A stretch of DNA of 64,000 bases from Coprobacter tertius (GCF_024330105.1 NZ_JANDHW010000008.1:1-64000), one strand, 5' to 3'. Shown: positions 52,196 through 61,222, counted from the stretch's first letter. Translations and numbers: made by a program. The notes: generated from the sequence alone by a model not told the origin.

Positions 52196-52833
52196 TTTAA
52201 TTTTCTTTTTTTCAAAATATGTCTTTCATAACACCCCACTCCATAATCGGCCAGTAATGCCAATAATGCAATAAGCAAACTACCAGCGACCGTCATAGAG
52301 CCATTATTGGTAGTAATACCTCGATATATCGCGACTCCGAGCCCTCCCGCCCCGATAAAAGCAGCAATGCCAGCCAAAGCAATTGTCATTACCATCATCG
52401 TACGTATCCCGGACAAAATTACCGGGAAAGCCAAAGGCAATTTTATTTTATTTAAAATCTGAAATGGAGTGCTTCCCATTCCCCTGGCCGCCTCGATAAT
52501 TTCATTATCGATTCCTGTTATTCCGGTATATGTATTCCGTACCATAGGTAAAAGTGCATATACCGACAATGCGACAACAGCAGTGGTATTTCCAATACCC
52601 GATACAGGTATTAGAAAACCAAAAAGAGCAATAGAAGGAATCGTATATATAAAGTTAGTCAATCCCAATACCCAACTTGAAGCACGTCTATACTGACTTA
52701 TAAATACACCCAAAACCAATCCGACAACAATCGCAATCGCAATTGCGATCGCAGATATTATGATATGCTGGAGTGTAAGTTCCAGAAAAAAATCATGTCG
52801 TTTTATATACAATTCAAATATATCTTTTATCAT
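52192..52833 (-). CDS. Osmoprotectant ABC transporter permease
   Basis: This 213-residue permease has about six membrane helices and the conserved EAA-type loop EAARGMGSTPFQILNKIKLP, typical of ProW/OpuCB components. The RNTYTGITGID segment precedes it. It stands 12 bp after the porin gene and overlaps the binding-protein gene by 4 bp. Confidence 0.92.
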   Translation of the reverse strand: MIKDIFELYIKRHDFFLELTLQHIIISAIAIAIAIVVGLVLGVFISQYRRASSWVLGLTNFIYTIPSIALFGFLIPVSGIGNTTAVVALSVYALLPMVRNTYTGITGIDNEIIEAARGMGSTPFQILNKIKLPLAFPVILSGIRTMMVMTIALAGIAAFIGAGGLGVAIYRGITTNNGSMTVAGSLLIALLALLADYGVGCYERHILKKRKLK

Positions 52834-52845
52834 ATACCATTGATC

Positions 52846-54024
52846 TTAAAAGTAATAACCGATATTCACATTAAAACGGGCATGCCATGAATTGCTGCCA
52901 TACCCTGGTCCAAAGCCCTCCCAGTCGGGGCCGAGCCACGCCTGATGCTTACCCAAAGCATAATCTATGTAAGTATAAACAGGCCCGGCTGCAATCATAC
53001 ATCCCGTCACATTCTGAAAACTATCATTAAAATCTTTTTTCCACTTCTGCATCCAGCCGAAATCGTTATAAACCTGTATGCTATTTATAGGGCCCCATTT
53101 TACCGGGAAAGTATAACCGATTCCTATCGTATATATATTTGCTTTCGAAGCGACTTTATACGGTGCGCCGTATGCGGTCATCGTTACCGTATCGCGACTA
53201 ACCCCCGAAACATTACAAGGGTACATGGCATAAGTCGCAATTTGTGTTTTCAGACTTAATCCCTTCCAGTACAATTCATGATGCACGGCAAAAGCAAAGT
53301 GCGTTCCTTTGCGTTCGGTATCGAGATTATACAATTGCCCGAATTCTGCCGATACCCCTACTTTTTGCCTAAAGTCATCGCCCCATTTATAAAACGCCTG
53401 AGCGTTCCCCTGATTTATTTCTTTATTTCGCCCGGCTACATCATAAGCATACCGGTCGTCGCTTGTTTCTGTTTTAGAACCAAACAACAACTCCTCGGCA
53501 TTCTTAAAAAAGGCCAATGTATATTCCCAGTGCTCCCCGGTATAAAGATATTTTATACCCATGTCCGAATCATCCTCTAAACCGATATAATACGAGATCT
53601 GAAAAAAGAAATTATGCGCGCTATACGGTTGTATTCCAAAAGGAACCCCTGTAAGACCTAACTGCAACTGATGTTCGGGATTAAACCGGTATCCGATCCA
53701 GCCATATTTAAGCATAGGACCACCATAGTCTTTACTGTAAAAACGAAAATCAGCATCGAGCATAAACTTTTTATAAGACCCCGTAAGTCTGAACCGCAAG
53801 ACATCGTACCCGAAATCTCCACCTCTTTTTCGGTGCCCCTGATTCCAGTCGGAAAAGTTATAATTGAATCGCAAAGCACCCCCTAATTTAAAACGAGGAA
53901 GTTCTTTACTTTCGGTAGCACCCGCCCAAAAAGAATTTAATAACAAGACTATAAGGATTAGTTTTAGGTATTTCAACGATTCTGATATTTTAGTATTAAA
54001 CTTCAGGAAAAATTGTTTATACAC
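52846..54024 (-). CDS. Outer-membrane porin-like beta-barrel protein
   Basis: This 392-residue exported barrel protein starts from GTG at 54024; a TTG at about 53976 would give a tighter signal peptide. The hydrophobic signal is LKLILIVLLLNSFWAGA. Alternating strands follow (FKLGGALRFNYNFSDW, LDADFRFYSKDYGG, HQLQLGLTGVPFGIQPYSAH) and the chain ends in aromatic VNIGYYF. It resembles OprP/phosphate-selective-type porins only loosely. The 12-bp gap to the ABC permease gene implies an operon in which this porin would admit the osmoprotectant across the outer membrane (inference). Confidence 0.82.
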   Translation of the reverse strand: MYKQFFLKFNTKISESLKYLKLILIVLLLNSFWAGATESKELPRFKLGGALRFNYNFSDWNQGHRKRGGDFGYDVLRFRLTGSYKKFMLDADFRFYSKDYGGPMLKYGWIGYRFNPEHQLQLGLTGVPFGIQPYSAHNFFFQISYYIGLEDDSDMGIKYLYTGEHWEYTLAFFKNAEELLFGSKTETSDDRYAYDVAGRNKEINQGNAQAFYKWGDDFRQKVGVSAEFGQLYNLDTERKGTHFAFAVHHELYWKGLSLKTQIATYAMYPCNVSGVSRDTVTMTAYGAPYKVASKANIYTIGIGYTFPVKWGPINSIQVYNDFGWMQKWKKDFNDSFQNVTGCMIAAGPVYTYIDYALGKHQAWLGPDWEGFGPGYGSNSWHARFNVNIGYYF

Positions 54025-54273
54025 TTATTATAACCCTTTTTATTAAATTTGGTTTGCTCATTTTACCTGTAAAAACTATCTGCAAAAGAAAATTGTTCTC
54101 TTGTGTAAAATAAAAGGGCCGCTATATGAATTAATGCATCCTTTACAATATCCAGACGAATAAATATATTAAGTTCCATTTTTATACATCGATCTTAGCC
54201 ATAAATAGTGCTGGTTAAGAGCGATTTTATATTTTTTCATGTAAGTCGTACTATATCTGATACATAAATAACA

Positions 54274-54295
54274 TTTTTATTTTCGAAAATAAAAA
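54274..54295 (+). promoter_or_regulatory. 22-bp perfect palindrome at a predicted -33 region
   Basis: TTTTTATTTTC and GAAAATAAAAA form an uninterrupted dyad. It overlaps the place where the -33 box would lie for the -7 box at 54303-54310 (TTTC at 54281-54284 instead of TTTG). It is a candidate operator, though low complexity weakens the case. Confidence 0.4.
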
Positions 54296-54302
54296 AACAT
54301 CA

Positions 54303-54310
54303 TACCTTTG
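54303..54310 (+). promoter_or_regulatory. Candidate -7 box of the EEP-family gene
   Basis: TACCTTTG fits TAnnTTTG, and the imperfect -33 (TTTC) is 18 nt upstream. It predicts a leader of about 100 nt before the chosen ATG at 54417. Confidence 0.5.
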
Positions 54311-54416
54311 CTAAAGAATCGTCACCAGCATGAAAAAGAAAATATTTCGAAATTATAATCGTGAAAACAACCTTTTTAAAAAAAATGTACATTCTGAGTT
54401 ATTAAACAAAATAACC

Positions 54417-55475
54417 ATGAAAAAAATAATACCATTACTAATATTACTATCTATATATTCTTTTTTATACAATTTAAATGCCCGAAATACACAATCGGAT
54501 ACGATCTCTGTATTCCAGATGAATTTATGGCATGGCGGAACAAAAGTTCCCAACGGTTATGAATGCATTCTGAATGTTTTAGATGAAGTAAACGCAGATA
54601 TTGTTCTTCTCTGCGAAATAAGACACCCGTTTATGCATAAAATCATCGGTGATCTGGCCGAACGAGGGAAATATTATCACGGAGAAACATTAGGATTATC
54701 GGTAGGTTTACTGACCAAAATCATTCCCGATAGCATTGTAAAGCGCTGCATCGTTCCGGGAGACGAATCTCGTGCTATGTTAAAAACTACCGTAACCATA
54801 AAAGGACAACCCATATCGATATATTCATGTCATCTCGACTATAGAAATTACGAATGCTATCTGCCCCGCGGATACAGCGGAACCACCTGGAAAAAAATAG
54901 ACCATCCTGTTACCGATGAAAATACCGTTTTAAAAGCAAACAGGTTATCATTCAGAGACGAAAGTATTTCCGCTTTTTTAAAAGATGCACAGAAAGAAAT
55001 CAAAAAAGGGCGAGCTGTAATTATCGGAGGCGATTTTAACGAACCCTCTCTTCTGGACTGGCAAGAAAATACAAAAAACCTGTGGGATCACAACGGCGCT
55101 GTAATCCGTTGGGATTGCTCAGCTATGCTTCTCGACGCCGGGTTCAAAGACTCTTACCGGGAAAAATATCCCGATGCGGTAACCTATCCGGGATTTACTT
55201 TCCCGGCAGGAAATCGAGAGGCCGAAAAAGCTGATCTCGAAAATCTGGCATGGGCACCCGAAGCCGACGAACGGGACCGGATCGATTTTATCTACTATTA
55301 CTCTCCCGATTCGGTTTTATCATTGTTAAAAAGCACTCTTGTAGGCCCATCGGGCACTGTTTTACGAGGTAAAATTATACCTGCCGATACAAAAGACAAT
55401 ATTTACATACCTAAAAGTGTCTGGCCTTCTGATCACAAAGGGAATTTAACAACCTTCAAAGTTTCTTCCCGATAA
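54417..55475 (+). CDS. Exported endonuclease/exonuclease/phosphatase-family phosphodiesterase
   Basis: This 352-residue protein has a signal peptide (about 1-22, ending LNA) when read from the ATG at 54417; an upstream in-frame ATG at 54330 would bury the signal. The EEP fold is marked by FQMNLWHGG (metal/Asn motif), VLLCEIRH (catalytic Glu), CHLDYRN, IIGGDFNEPS (Asp/Asn), DRIDFIYY and SDHKGN (final His). Such exported enzymes cleave phosphodiesters (nucleic acids, sphingomyelin, inositol phosphates). The substrate is not readable. Confidence 0.88.
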   Translation: MKKIIPLLILLSIYSFLYNLNARNTQSDTISVFQMNLWHGGTKVPNGYECILNVLDEVNADIVLLCEIRHPFMHKIIGDLAERGKYYHGETLGLSVGLLTKIIPDSIVKRCIVPGDESRAMLKTTVTIKGQPISIYSCHLDYRNYECYLPRGYSGTTWKKIDHPVTDENTVLKANRLSFRDESISAFLKDAQKEIKKGRAVIIGGDFNEPSLLDWQENTKNLWDHNGAVIRWDCSAMLLDAGFKDSYREKYPDAVTYPGFTFPAGNREAEKADLENLAWAPEADERDRIDFIYYYSPDSVLSLLKSTLVGPSGTVLRGKIIPADTKDNIYIPKSVWPSDHKGNLTTFKVSSR

Positions 55476-55670
55476 GGTCAACAACTATCCTATATATATT
55501 TCTTTCCCGGCAAAAAAAATTACTTTATATCATATTTTTACACTTTTCAATTACGAGAAAGTGATTTTTAGAATTTGTTATCAGAAAAACAAGAAGAAGA
55601 AAAATATAGTTGCGATATAATATGTATCTTTAGGCTTCGAATCTTAAAGAAACACATAAACATCACATCT

Positions 55671-57620
55671 ATGAAGTATTTAGCGACCTTTACCCTATCG
55701 CTGGTTCTTTCTGTTGTGCAAGCGCAAAACTGGAAACCACAACAGACTGCAACAGAAAAGGGTATATACACAGCCTATGATCAGGTAACACTGCTCGACA
55801 GCACTTCTGTTACCGTACAACCCAATGGTTCCGGATCGTTTTCGATTTGTAAAGCCGTTAAAGTACAATCTCCTAAAGGAGCTATTGCCAATCGCATTAT
55901 AAAATACGATTATGATCCATTGACGGCATACGCTCGGTTTAAAAAAGCGACAATATACCGTACGACAGGTGAAAAAGAAAATATCGATCTTACGACAGCA
56001 TGCGATTATGCGGCTCCGGCACGCGCTATTTATTGGGGTGCCCGACAAATCATGCTCGAAGTAGGTCAATTGCAACCGGGTGATATTATCGAATACGAAA
56101 TCGAAAAAAAAGGATTTACTTACGCATTGCTCGGTGGAAACGACGTCGACGAGTCTCGTTTTATTCCTCCCATGAGAGGGCAATTTTACGATATAGTTCC
56201 TTTCTGGAGTACGGGAAATGCACCGACCTTACGTAAAGTATATAAAGTTTCGGTCCCGATGGATAAGGAAATGCAATTTCAATTTTATCAGGGAGAATGT
56301 GCTTCATCAATGCGATATGAAGGCGGCCGCAAGTCATATACTTTCACGATGACCGATATAATGCCTTTCAGAAGCGAGCCCAATATGGTAGACCTTTTTG
56401 ACGCAGCCCCTAAATTAATGATGTCATCTACTCCCCAATGGAAAGACAAATCATTATGGTTTAATAAAGTAAATGAAGACTACGGTAGTTTCGAAGCCTT
56501 ACCCGAAGCACAAAAAAAAGTTGACGAACTGATTAAAGGTAAAAAAACCGAAATGGAAAAAATCGCCGTCCTCACACATTGGGTTGCCGATAACATAAGA
56601 TATGCCGGCATATCGATGGGAAAAGGCGAAGGATACACATTACACAATACCCGAATGAATTATACCGACCGTTGCGGAGTTTGTAAAGATATTGCCGGTA
56701 CATTGATTTCGTTCCTTCGAATGGCAGGCTTTGAAGCTTATCCGGCAATGACAATGGCCGGAAGCCGTGTGGAAAGTATTCCTGCCGACCATTTCAATCA
56801 CTGTGTCGCCGTAGTAAAACTCAGTAATGGCACATATATGCCTCTCGATCCTACATGGGTACCTTTCTGCCGCGAATTATGGAGTAGCGCCGAACAACAA
56901 CAAAACTATCTCCCCGGCATCCCGGAAGGCTCAGATCTCTGCCTGACTCCTGTTTCGGCTCCCGAAAATCACTTCGTACGCATTTTCGCAGACAACAAAC
57001 TGAATGAAAACGGTACTCTCACCGGTAAATTCACTATTACAGCCGAGGGACAGAGCGACAGTAACATACGTCGTATTTTCACACTTGGATGGCAATCGGA
57101 ATGGAAAAATTCACTCGAATCACAATTATTAAATGTTTCACCCAAAGCCCGTCTCATCAGTGTCGATTACGGCAAAGACCCTAAAAATTACCAAGCATCG
57201 AACATCAGTATTACTTTCCGTTACCAAATACCCGACTATGCTGTAAAAGGTAAAAACGAATTACTTGTAAAACCAATGGTCATGAACAATCTGTATTCTC
57301 AGGTTATGACTTTTCTCAGAATCAACACCGATATTCCCGAAAGAAAATACGGATTTAAAGACGGATGTTCGAGATTAGTAGAACTAAACGAAAACTTACA
57401 GATACCCAAAGGCTATAGATTAACCGAAGAAAAAGCAGACAACATAAAATCTCCGGCAGCAGATTTTAAGGGTTCAATCGTACAAAATAAAGATAAGATC
57501 GTTATTTCCGAAACCCTTGCTCTTAAAAAGAGAGTTTACGAACCCAATGACTGGGATGGATTCCGCAGTGCGATAAATGCCTATAAAGAACAAGGAGATT
57601 ATCTTATCCTTAAAAAATAA
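55671..57620 (+). CDS. Exported DUF3857/transglutaminase-like protein
   Basis: This 649-residue protein has a signal peptide (about 1-18, ending VQA), taken from the ATG at 55671 since the upstream TTG lacks a signal. The order is a DUF3857 N-terminal beta domain (about 25-250), a transglutaminase-like cysteine-peptidase core (about 260-420) with Cys338 in RCGVCKDIAG, His in HFNHCVAVV and Asp in PLDPTWVPF, and a DUF3858-like C-terminal domain. The triad is intact. In Bacteroidetes such proteins are periplasmic or surface proteins of unknown substrate. The gene is 21 bp before a paralogue that lacks the cysteine. Confidence 0.88.
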   Translation: MKYLATFTLSLVLSVVQAQNWKPQQTATEKGIYTAYDQVTLLDSTSVTVQPNGSGSFSICKAVKVQSPKGAIANRIIKYDYDPLTAYARFKKATIYRTTGEKENIDLTTACDYAAPARAIYWGARQIMLEVGQLQPGDIIEYEIEKKGFTYALLGGNDVDESRFIPPMRGQFYDIVPFWSTGNAPTLRKVYKVSVPMDKEMQFQFYQGECASSMRYEGGRKSYTFTMTDIMPFRSEPNMVDLFDAAPKLMMSSTPQWKDKSLWFNKVNEDYGSFEALPEAQKKVDELIKGKKTEMEKIAVLTHWVADNIRYAGISMGKGEGYTLHNTRMNYTDRCGVCKDIAGTLISFLRMAGFEAYPAMTMAGSRVESIPADHFNHCVAVVKLSNGTYMPLDPTWVPFCRELWSSAEQQQNYLPGIPEGSDLCLTPVSAPENHFVRIFADNKLNENGTLTGKFTITAEGQSDSNIRRIFTLGWQSEWKNSLESQLLNVSPKARLISVDYGKDPKNYQASNISITFRYQIPDYAVKGKNELLVKPMVMNNLYSQVMTFLRINTDIPERKYGFKDGCSRLVELNENLQIPKGYRLTEEKADNIKSPAADFKGSIVQNKDKIVISETLALKKRVYEPNDWDGFRSAINAYKEQGDYLILKK

Positions 57621-57641
57621 TTTTTTAAAAATACGACGACA

Positions 57642-59381
57642 ATGATACAACCACATAATAAATACATACTGATCCTTTGCCTGCTCGTTTCGTCTTTAGC
57701 GATAAATGCAGCCTCGGAGGCCGAATACGTAAAACTGTCAAAAACTTATATCCTTCGTCCCGACGGTAGTCAGGAAACCCGTATTTATAAAGAACTGACT
57801 TTATTTACACATACGGCTATGAACCAAACTTACGGAGAGAGTTTTATCGTGTATAATCCTTTGCAACAAGAAGTTAAAATACACAGTTCTTATACTCGAC
57901 AAAAAGACGGTAACATCGTAAAAACACCGGAAAACGCTTTCGTAGAAGTACTCCCGGCGAACGCCGCAAATGCCCCGGCTTACAACTACTTGAAGGAGCT
58001 CGTTATCGTACATACAGGTCTCGAATTAGGAGCGACCATTGTGCTCGATTATTCCATTATTTCCAAGCCCGGATACCTACCCGAACTGGATATTTTCGAA
58101 CCGATAGCACAAACCTCTCCTGTAAAAGAATATGACATTACGCTAAACGTTCCCGAAGGCAAGTCTTTACAATACGAGATTTCTTCGATGAAAGTAAAAC
58201 CGGTAATAACGTCATCAAACGGGATCAAACAAGTTAAATGGTCGTTACGTAATATCGCCGCTTCGAGCCGGGCTCCCTGGATAACACCTGCAGAAGGGGA
58301 TATTCCTCTATTTTCAGCCTCTACTTACAGTACAGCAGCAAAAGCATTAGAGACTTTAAACAATCGTTTTTCTGAGGGAAATAAACAACAAATAGAAACA
58401 TTTGTAACCGATCTTCTCAAAGGACAAAATACCGATACCGAAAAACTGAACGCTATCGTAAGTTATGTTACCGAACAACTCGATAACAGCCGCCTTTCCC
58501 TGTCGGAAACGGGATTTCGCATAAGGCCTGCTGATGAAATTATCCGTTCAGCTTATGCAACAACAACAGAAAAAACCGCCCTATTATCTATTCTGCTGAA
58601 AAAAGCCGGTTTATCTGCCGAAACTGCCGCTTATTACCAGGCTGAACTGCCTACCGAGGTACTGGGATTAAGTGCTATTGCAGGTTTTACGATACGCACG
58701 GTAGCCGACGGTAAAGAATATCTGTTATCGCCAACCTCAAAAACAATTTCTCCCATTGTTTGGAAACACACCTTTGTTCCTATTCTGTCTCTTGATAATT
58801 CCGGAAAAAAAATAATGATTCCTACTCCATCCGATAAAATAGATTACAAGGTTACAATAAGTTTTTCTACCGATGAAAACAAAATCGCTGCCGACTCTAA
58901 AATTTCATCACAAGAAAGTGTGGCATTCTTCCCTTATTTTCAGACTGACATGAATCTAAAAAACGGATTGGCGACAAATTTGTTTTCACGTGTTCAATCA
59001 TTGAAAGACAATACTGGTTATTCATTGGTTAAATTACCTGATTCACGGTTTGGATATGCACATATGCCCTATACACGGCTAAACAGCAGCCGTAATGTAA
59101 ACCTATTGTTACCTCGACTATGTGATGAACAATATACTTATACCATAACGTTACCCGATACCCTTATCAACTGCTCTCCTAATATGGAGAAAAAATTAAA
59201 TAACCGCATCGGCGACCTTTTTATCTCGATAAAGCAAAACGGACAAACCATAAATATAACCCGTTCGCTTAAACTGAAAAAGCAACTTATTACACCTCAG
59301 GAATATTCCGACTTCCGTCAGTTAATGATGGAATGGAACGATACGAATACAAATAATTTACTTATAAAAACAAATAAATAA
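57642..59381 (+). CDS. DUF3857 protein with degenerate transglutaminase core
   Basis: This 579-residue exported paralogue of the upstream gene has a signal peptide (about 1-22, ending INA), a DUF3857 domain (about 30-220), and a transglutaminase-like helical region (about 265-340; NAIVSYVTEQLDNSRLSLSE, then TEKTALLSILLKKAGLSAET). At the place of the catalytic GVCKD motif it has ATTTEK, so the nucleophile is missing. The C-terminal beta domain (about 420-579) is DUF3858-like. The pair is co-transcribed. An active enzyme plus an inactive partner suggests a complex or substrate-binding role for this one. Confidence 0.85.
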   Translation: MIQPHNKYILILCLLVSSLAINAASEAEYVKLSKTYILRPDGSQETRIYKELTLFTHTAMNQTYGESFIVYNPLQQEVKIHSSYTRQKDGNIVKTPENAFVEVLPANAANAPAYNYLKELVIVHTGLELGATIVLDYSIISKPGYLPELDIFEPIAQTSPVKEYDITLNVPEGKSLQYEISSMKVKPVITSSNGIKQVKWSLRNIAASSRAPWITPAEGDIPLFSASTYSTAAKALETLNNRFSEGNKQQIETFVTDLLKGQNTDTEKLNAIVSYVTEQLDNSRLSLSETGFRIRPADEIIRSAYATTTEKTALLSILLKKAGLSAETAAYYQAELPTEVLGLSAIAGFTIRTVADGKEYLLSPTSKTISPIVWKHTFVPILSLDNSGKKIMIPTPSDKIDYKVTISFSTDENKIAADSKISSQESVAFFPYFQTDMNLKNGLATNLFSRVQSLKDNTGYSLVKLPDSRFGYAHMPYTRLNSSRNVNLLLPRLCDEQYTYTITLPDTLINCSPNMEKKLNNRIGDLFISIKQNGQTINITRSLKLKKQLITPQEYSDFRQLMMEWNDTNTNNLLIKTNK

Positions 59382-59409
59382 ATTTCTGAACCAGATTAAT
59401 CTTCAAACA

Positions 59410-59453
59410 AAAAACAGTTACCGTCGGTAGTATCTACAACGGTAACTGTTTTT
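59410..59453 (+). terminator. Terminator 1 of the DUF3857 pair
   Basis: A perfect 15-bp stem (59410-59424 with 59439-59453), with a 14-nt loop, ends in TTTTT, 28 nt after the stop. Confidence 0.85.
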
Positions 59454-59458
59454 ATATA

Positions 59459-59489
59459 AAAAAAGCTGTTTCAAAAAAACAGCTTTTTT
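59459..59489. terminator. Bidirectional terminator 2
   Basis: A 13-bp stem (59459-59471 with 59477-59489) has A-tracts and T-tracts at its ends. It can serve the DUF3857 pair and the minus-strand gene ending at 59529. Confidence 0.8.
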
Positions 59490-59528
59490 ATTAAAACAAC
59501 CACTTTTCTCTCTTTCAAACCAGAAACA

Positions 59529-59948
59529 TTACTTTTCTTTTTTTTCTCTTTTGAGAGTCAACTCTATAAAAAATGCGATAAGCAAACCGATACCTCCGGA
59601 AATCAGGATACATGAACCGTATATAATACTTGCTACCTGCCTCTTTTCCCATGTCCAGTCACCATCGATATAAGACGTGATAGTACCTGCACATAATAAA
59701 TATCCCACGAGGATACCGATACCTATACAGGTAAGAAAAGTACCGATCTTCAAAGAAGTGAAAGAAAAATTTACATTACGGAATGTCGGTAATTTCAATT
59801 TTCCCTCGAGCATAGATTTATCGAGTTTATCACCCAGTTTATCGATTATGGCCATTCGTTCTTTTCTACGAACGAGCAAATCGAATAGTGCATAAATACC
59901 TAATGTAAGTATACCAACTACAAGAGGTGCTGTAAGAAAATCAAACAT
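59529..59948 (-). CDS. DUF6249-like membrane protein
   Basis: This 139-residue protein has three membrane helices (about 5-24, LTAPLVVGILTLGIYALFDL; about 70-90, GTFLTCIGIGILVGYLLCAG; about 106-130) and a basic charged loop after helix 1 (LVRRKERMAIIDKLGDKLDK) plus a Lys/Glu tail. The opening VVGILTLGIYALFDLLVRRK matches DUF6249-type proteins, which are often encoded beside ECF sigma factors in Bacteroidetes. It is divergent from the sigma factor gene, and its promoter region carries the same TGTAAC-N16-CGTC motif. Confidence 0.8.
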   Translation of the reverse strand: MFDFLTAPLVVGILTLGIYALFDLLVRRKERMAIIDKLGDKLDKSMLEGKLKLPTFRNVNFSFTSLKIGTFLTCIGIGILVGYLLCAGTITSYIDGDWTWEKRQVASIIYGSCILISGGIGLLIAFFIELTLKREKKEK

Positions 59949-59994
59949 AAGATTTCAAATTTTAGAGTTAAACATTTTCGTTTCTGTTATTTTT

Positions 59995-60020
59995 GACGTG
60001 AGGTTAAGAAAAAGGTTACA
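59995..60020 (-). promoter_or_regulatory. ECF-type promoter of the DUF6249-like gene
   Basis: The minus strand reads TGTAAC (60020..60015), 16 nt, then CGTC (59998..59995). The form is that of ECF sigma promoters (B. subtilis SigX: TGTAAC/CGAC). The same arrangement occurs in the opposite direction for the sigma gene; the two TGTAACCTTTTT segments form an 11-bp inverted repeat (60009-60019 with 60056-60066). Confidence 0.65.
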
Positions 60021-60054
60021 AATAACCCGAAAAAAAATATTTAACGATAGCACG

Positions 60055-60080
60055 TGTAACCTTTTTATATATCTTACGTC
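60055..60080 (+). promoter_or_regulatory. ECF-type autoregulatory promoter of the sigma factor gene
   Basis: TGTAAC (60055-60060), 16 nt, CGTC (60077-60080), 11 nt before the ATG. Motif and spacing are identical to the divergent copy, predicting autoregulation and a near-leaderless mRNA. Confidence 0.65.
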
Positions 60081-60091
60081 GAAATTATAGA

Positions 60092-60643
60092 ATGGAATCA
60101 CTGGATGATAAATACCTGATAAAACGTATTACCGGAGGAGAAACAGACCTTTTCGGCTGTTTAGTCGACAGGTATGGTCAACGGGTATTCAGCCTGATCG
60201 TACGTGTAGTTAAAAATAGAGAAGATGCTGAAGAACTGGCTCAGGATACTTTTTTAAAAGCTTTCAGAGCATTAAGTAAATTCAAAGGAGATTGCAGCTT
60301 TTCGACATGGATATATCAGATTGCATACAATACGGCAATCTCATATACTCGCAAAAAGAAATATGAATTTCTAACGATCGATAATCTTGTAATCGATGAT
60401 GTAACCGAAGAAAAGATAAACGAGGTCTTCAGCAATGAGGATACCTCCCAATTGCTCGAGGAACTCGATAAGGCGTTAAAATGTCTGTTACCGGAAGAAC
60501 GCGCTTTAGTCTCGTTTTTTTACAACGAAAAAATACCGATAGAACAAATTGCGTCAATCAGCGGTTTATCTGTATCGAACGTAAAAACCCGACTTTATCG
60601 CATACGTAAAAAATTAGCTGTAATCATGCAACAATTTGTTTAG
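60092..60643 (+). CDS. ECF RNA polymerase sigma factor
   Basis: This 183-residue sigma-70 family protein has only regions 2 and 4. Region 2 (about 20-92) contains FGCLVDRYGQRVFSLIVRVV, EDAEELAQDTFLKAFRAL and FSTWIYQIAYNTAISYTRKK. Region 4 (about 118-178) contains LLPEERALVSFFYNEKIPIE and the helix-turn-helix IASISGLSVSNVKTRLYRIR. It recognises alternative promoters and is normally held by an anti-sigma factor. The gene 12 bp downstream encodes a membrane protein in the usual anti-sigma position. Confidence 0.95.
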   Translation: MESLDDKYLIKRITGGETDLFGCLVDRYGQRVFSLIVRVVKNREDAEELAQDTFLKAFRALSKFKGDCSFSTWIYQIAYNTAISYTRKKKYEFLTIDNLVIDDVTEEKINEVFSNEDTSQLLEELDKALKCLLPEERALVSFFYNEKIPIEQIASISGLSVSNVKTRLYRIRKKLAVIMQQFV

Positions 60644-60655
60644 AAAGGGAATAAA

Positions 60656-61066
60656 ATGAATACAAATAAATTTTCCGATGATAAACTAAAAGAAATCTTC
60701 GAGAAGATGCCTGAAGATATTCTTCCAAACGACTTTCGAGCCCGGGTTATGAAAAGCGTAATGGCCGAAAACACCCGCAGAAAGAAACAGGGCGACTTCT
60801 ATTATTGGGTCGGATTATTTGCCGTATGCGCCGGCATGCTGTCGGTTATCGTATTAGCCATTATAATACAACTGGGATCGAGAGAATTAGAAATGAACTG
60901 GAATATTTTAATTTCTTCTTTCAAAAATATTTTCTCTTCTCTTAAAGGAATTTCTGAATACGGATTTTACATATTTGTTGCTATATTATCCCTTATCCTA
61001 TTAGGATTAGACTATGTTTTAAGGAAACATTTTCTGCGAAAAGAAGATGCCCAAAAGCATATTTAA
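60656..61066 (+). CDS. Putative anti-sigma or sigma-partner membrane protein
   Basis: This 136-residue protein has a soluble N-terminal part (about 1-44; FSDDKLKEIFEKMPEDILPN, then DFRARVMKSVMAE) and two membrane helices (about 47-70, YYWVGLFAVCAGMLSVIVLA; about 100-122, EYGFYIFVAILSLILLGLDY). It lacks the HxxxCxxC zinc anti-sigma motif. Its role as the partner of the ECF sigma factor rests on position (12 bp downstream) and on the topology of a cytoplasmic N-terminus plus membrane anchor. Confidence 0.7.
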   Translation: MNTNKFSDDKLKEIFEKMPEDILPNDFRARVMKSVMAENTRRKKQGDFYYWVGLFAVCAGMLSVIVLAIIIQLGSRELEMNWNILISSFKNIFSSLKGISEYGFYIFVAILSLILLGLDYVLRKHFLRKEDAQKHI

Positions 61067-61124
61067 ATTCTATTATTTTAAATATTTTAATCTCATCGTA
61101 AATCCGATATCGGGAAAGCTGTAC

Positions 61125-61132
61125 TATCTTTG
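61125..61132 (+). promoter_or_regulatory. Candidate -7 box of the lut operon
   Basis: TATCTTTG fits TAnnTTTG, and lies 90 nt before the lutA ATG. No TTTG -33 box is at the expected spacing. Confidence 0.35.
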
Positions 61133-61222
61133 TTGAAGTCCTTAAAAGACTTTTCGGACTTTATATTGTTATTATCATACCGCTATTATGTTAATACCGG
61201 TTTTTAAAATACATTATTATTT

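Larger units (their letters stand above)
54025..54416. other. Divergent intergenic region with palindrome and promoter
   Basis: 392 bp between the porin operon and the EEP gene. It contains a 22-bp perfect palindrome (54274-54295) and a -7 box (54303-54310), both listed separately. The leftmost 200 bp show nothing else. Confidence 0.6.
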
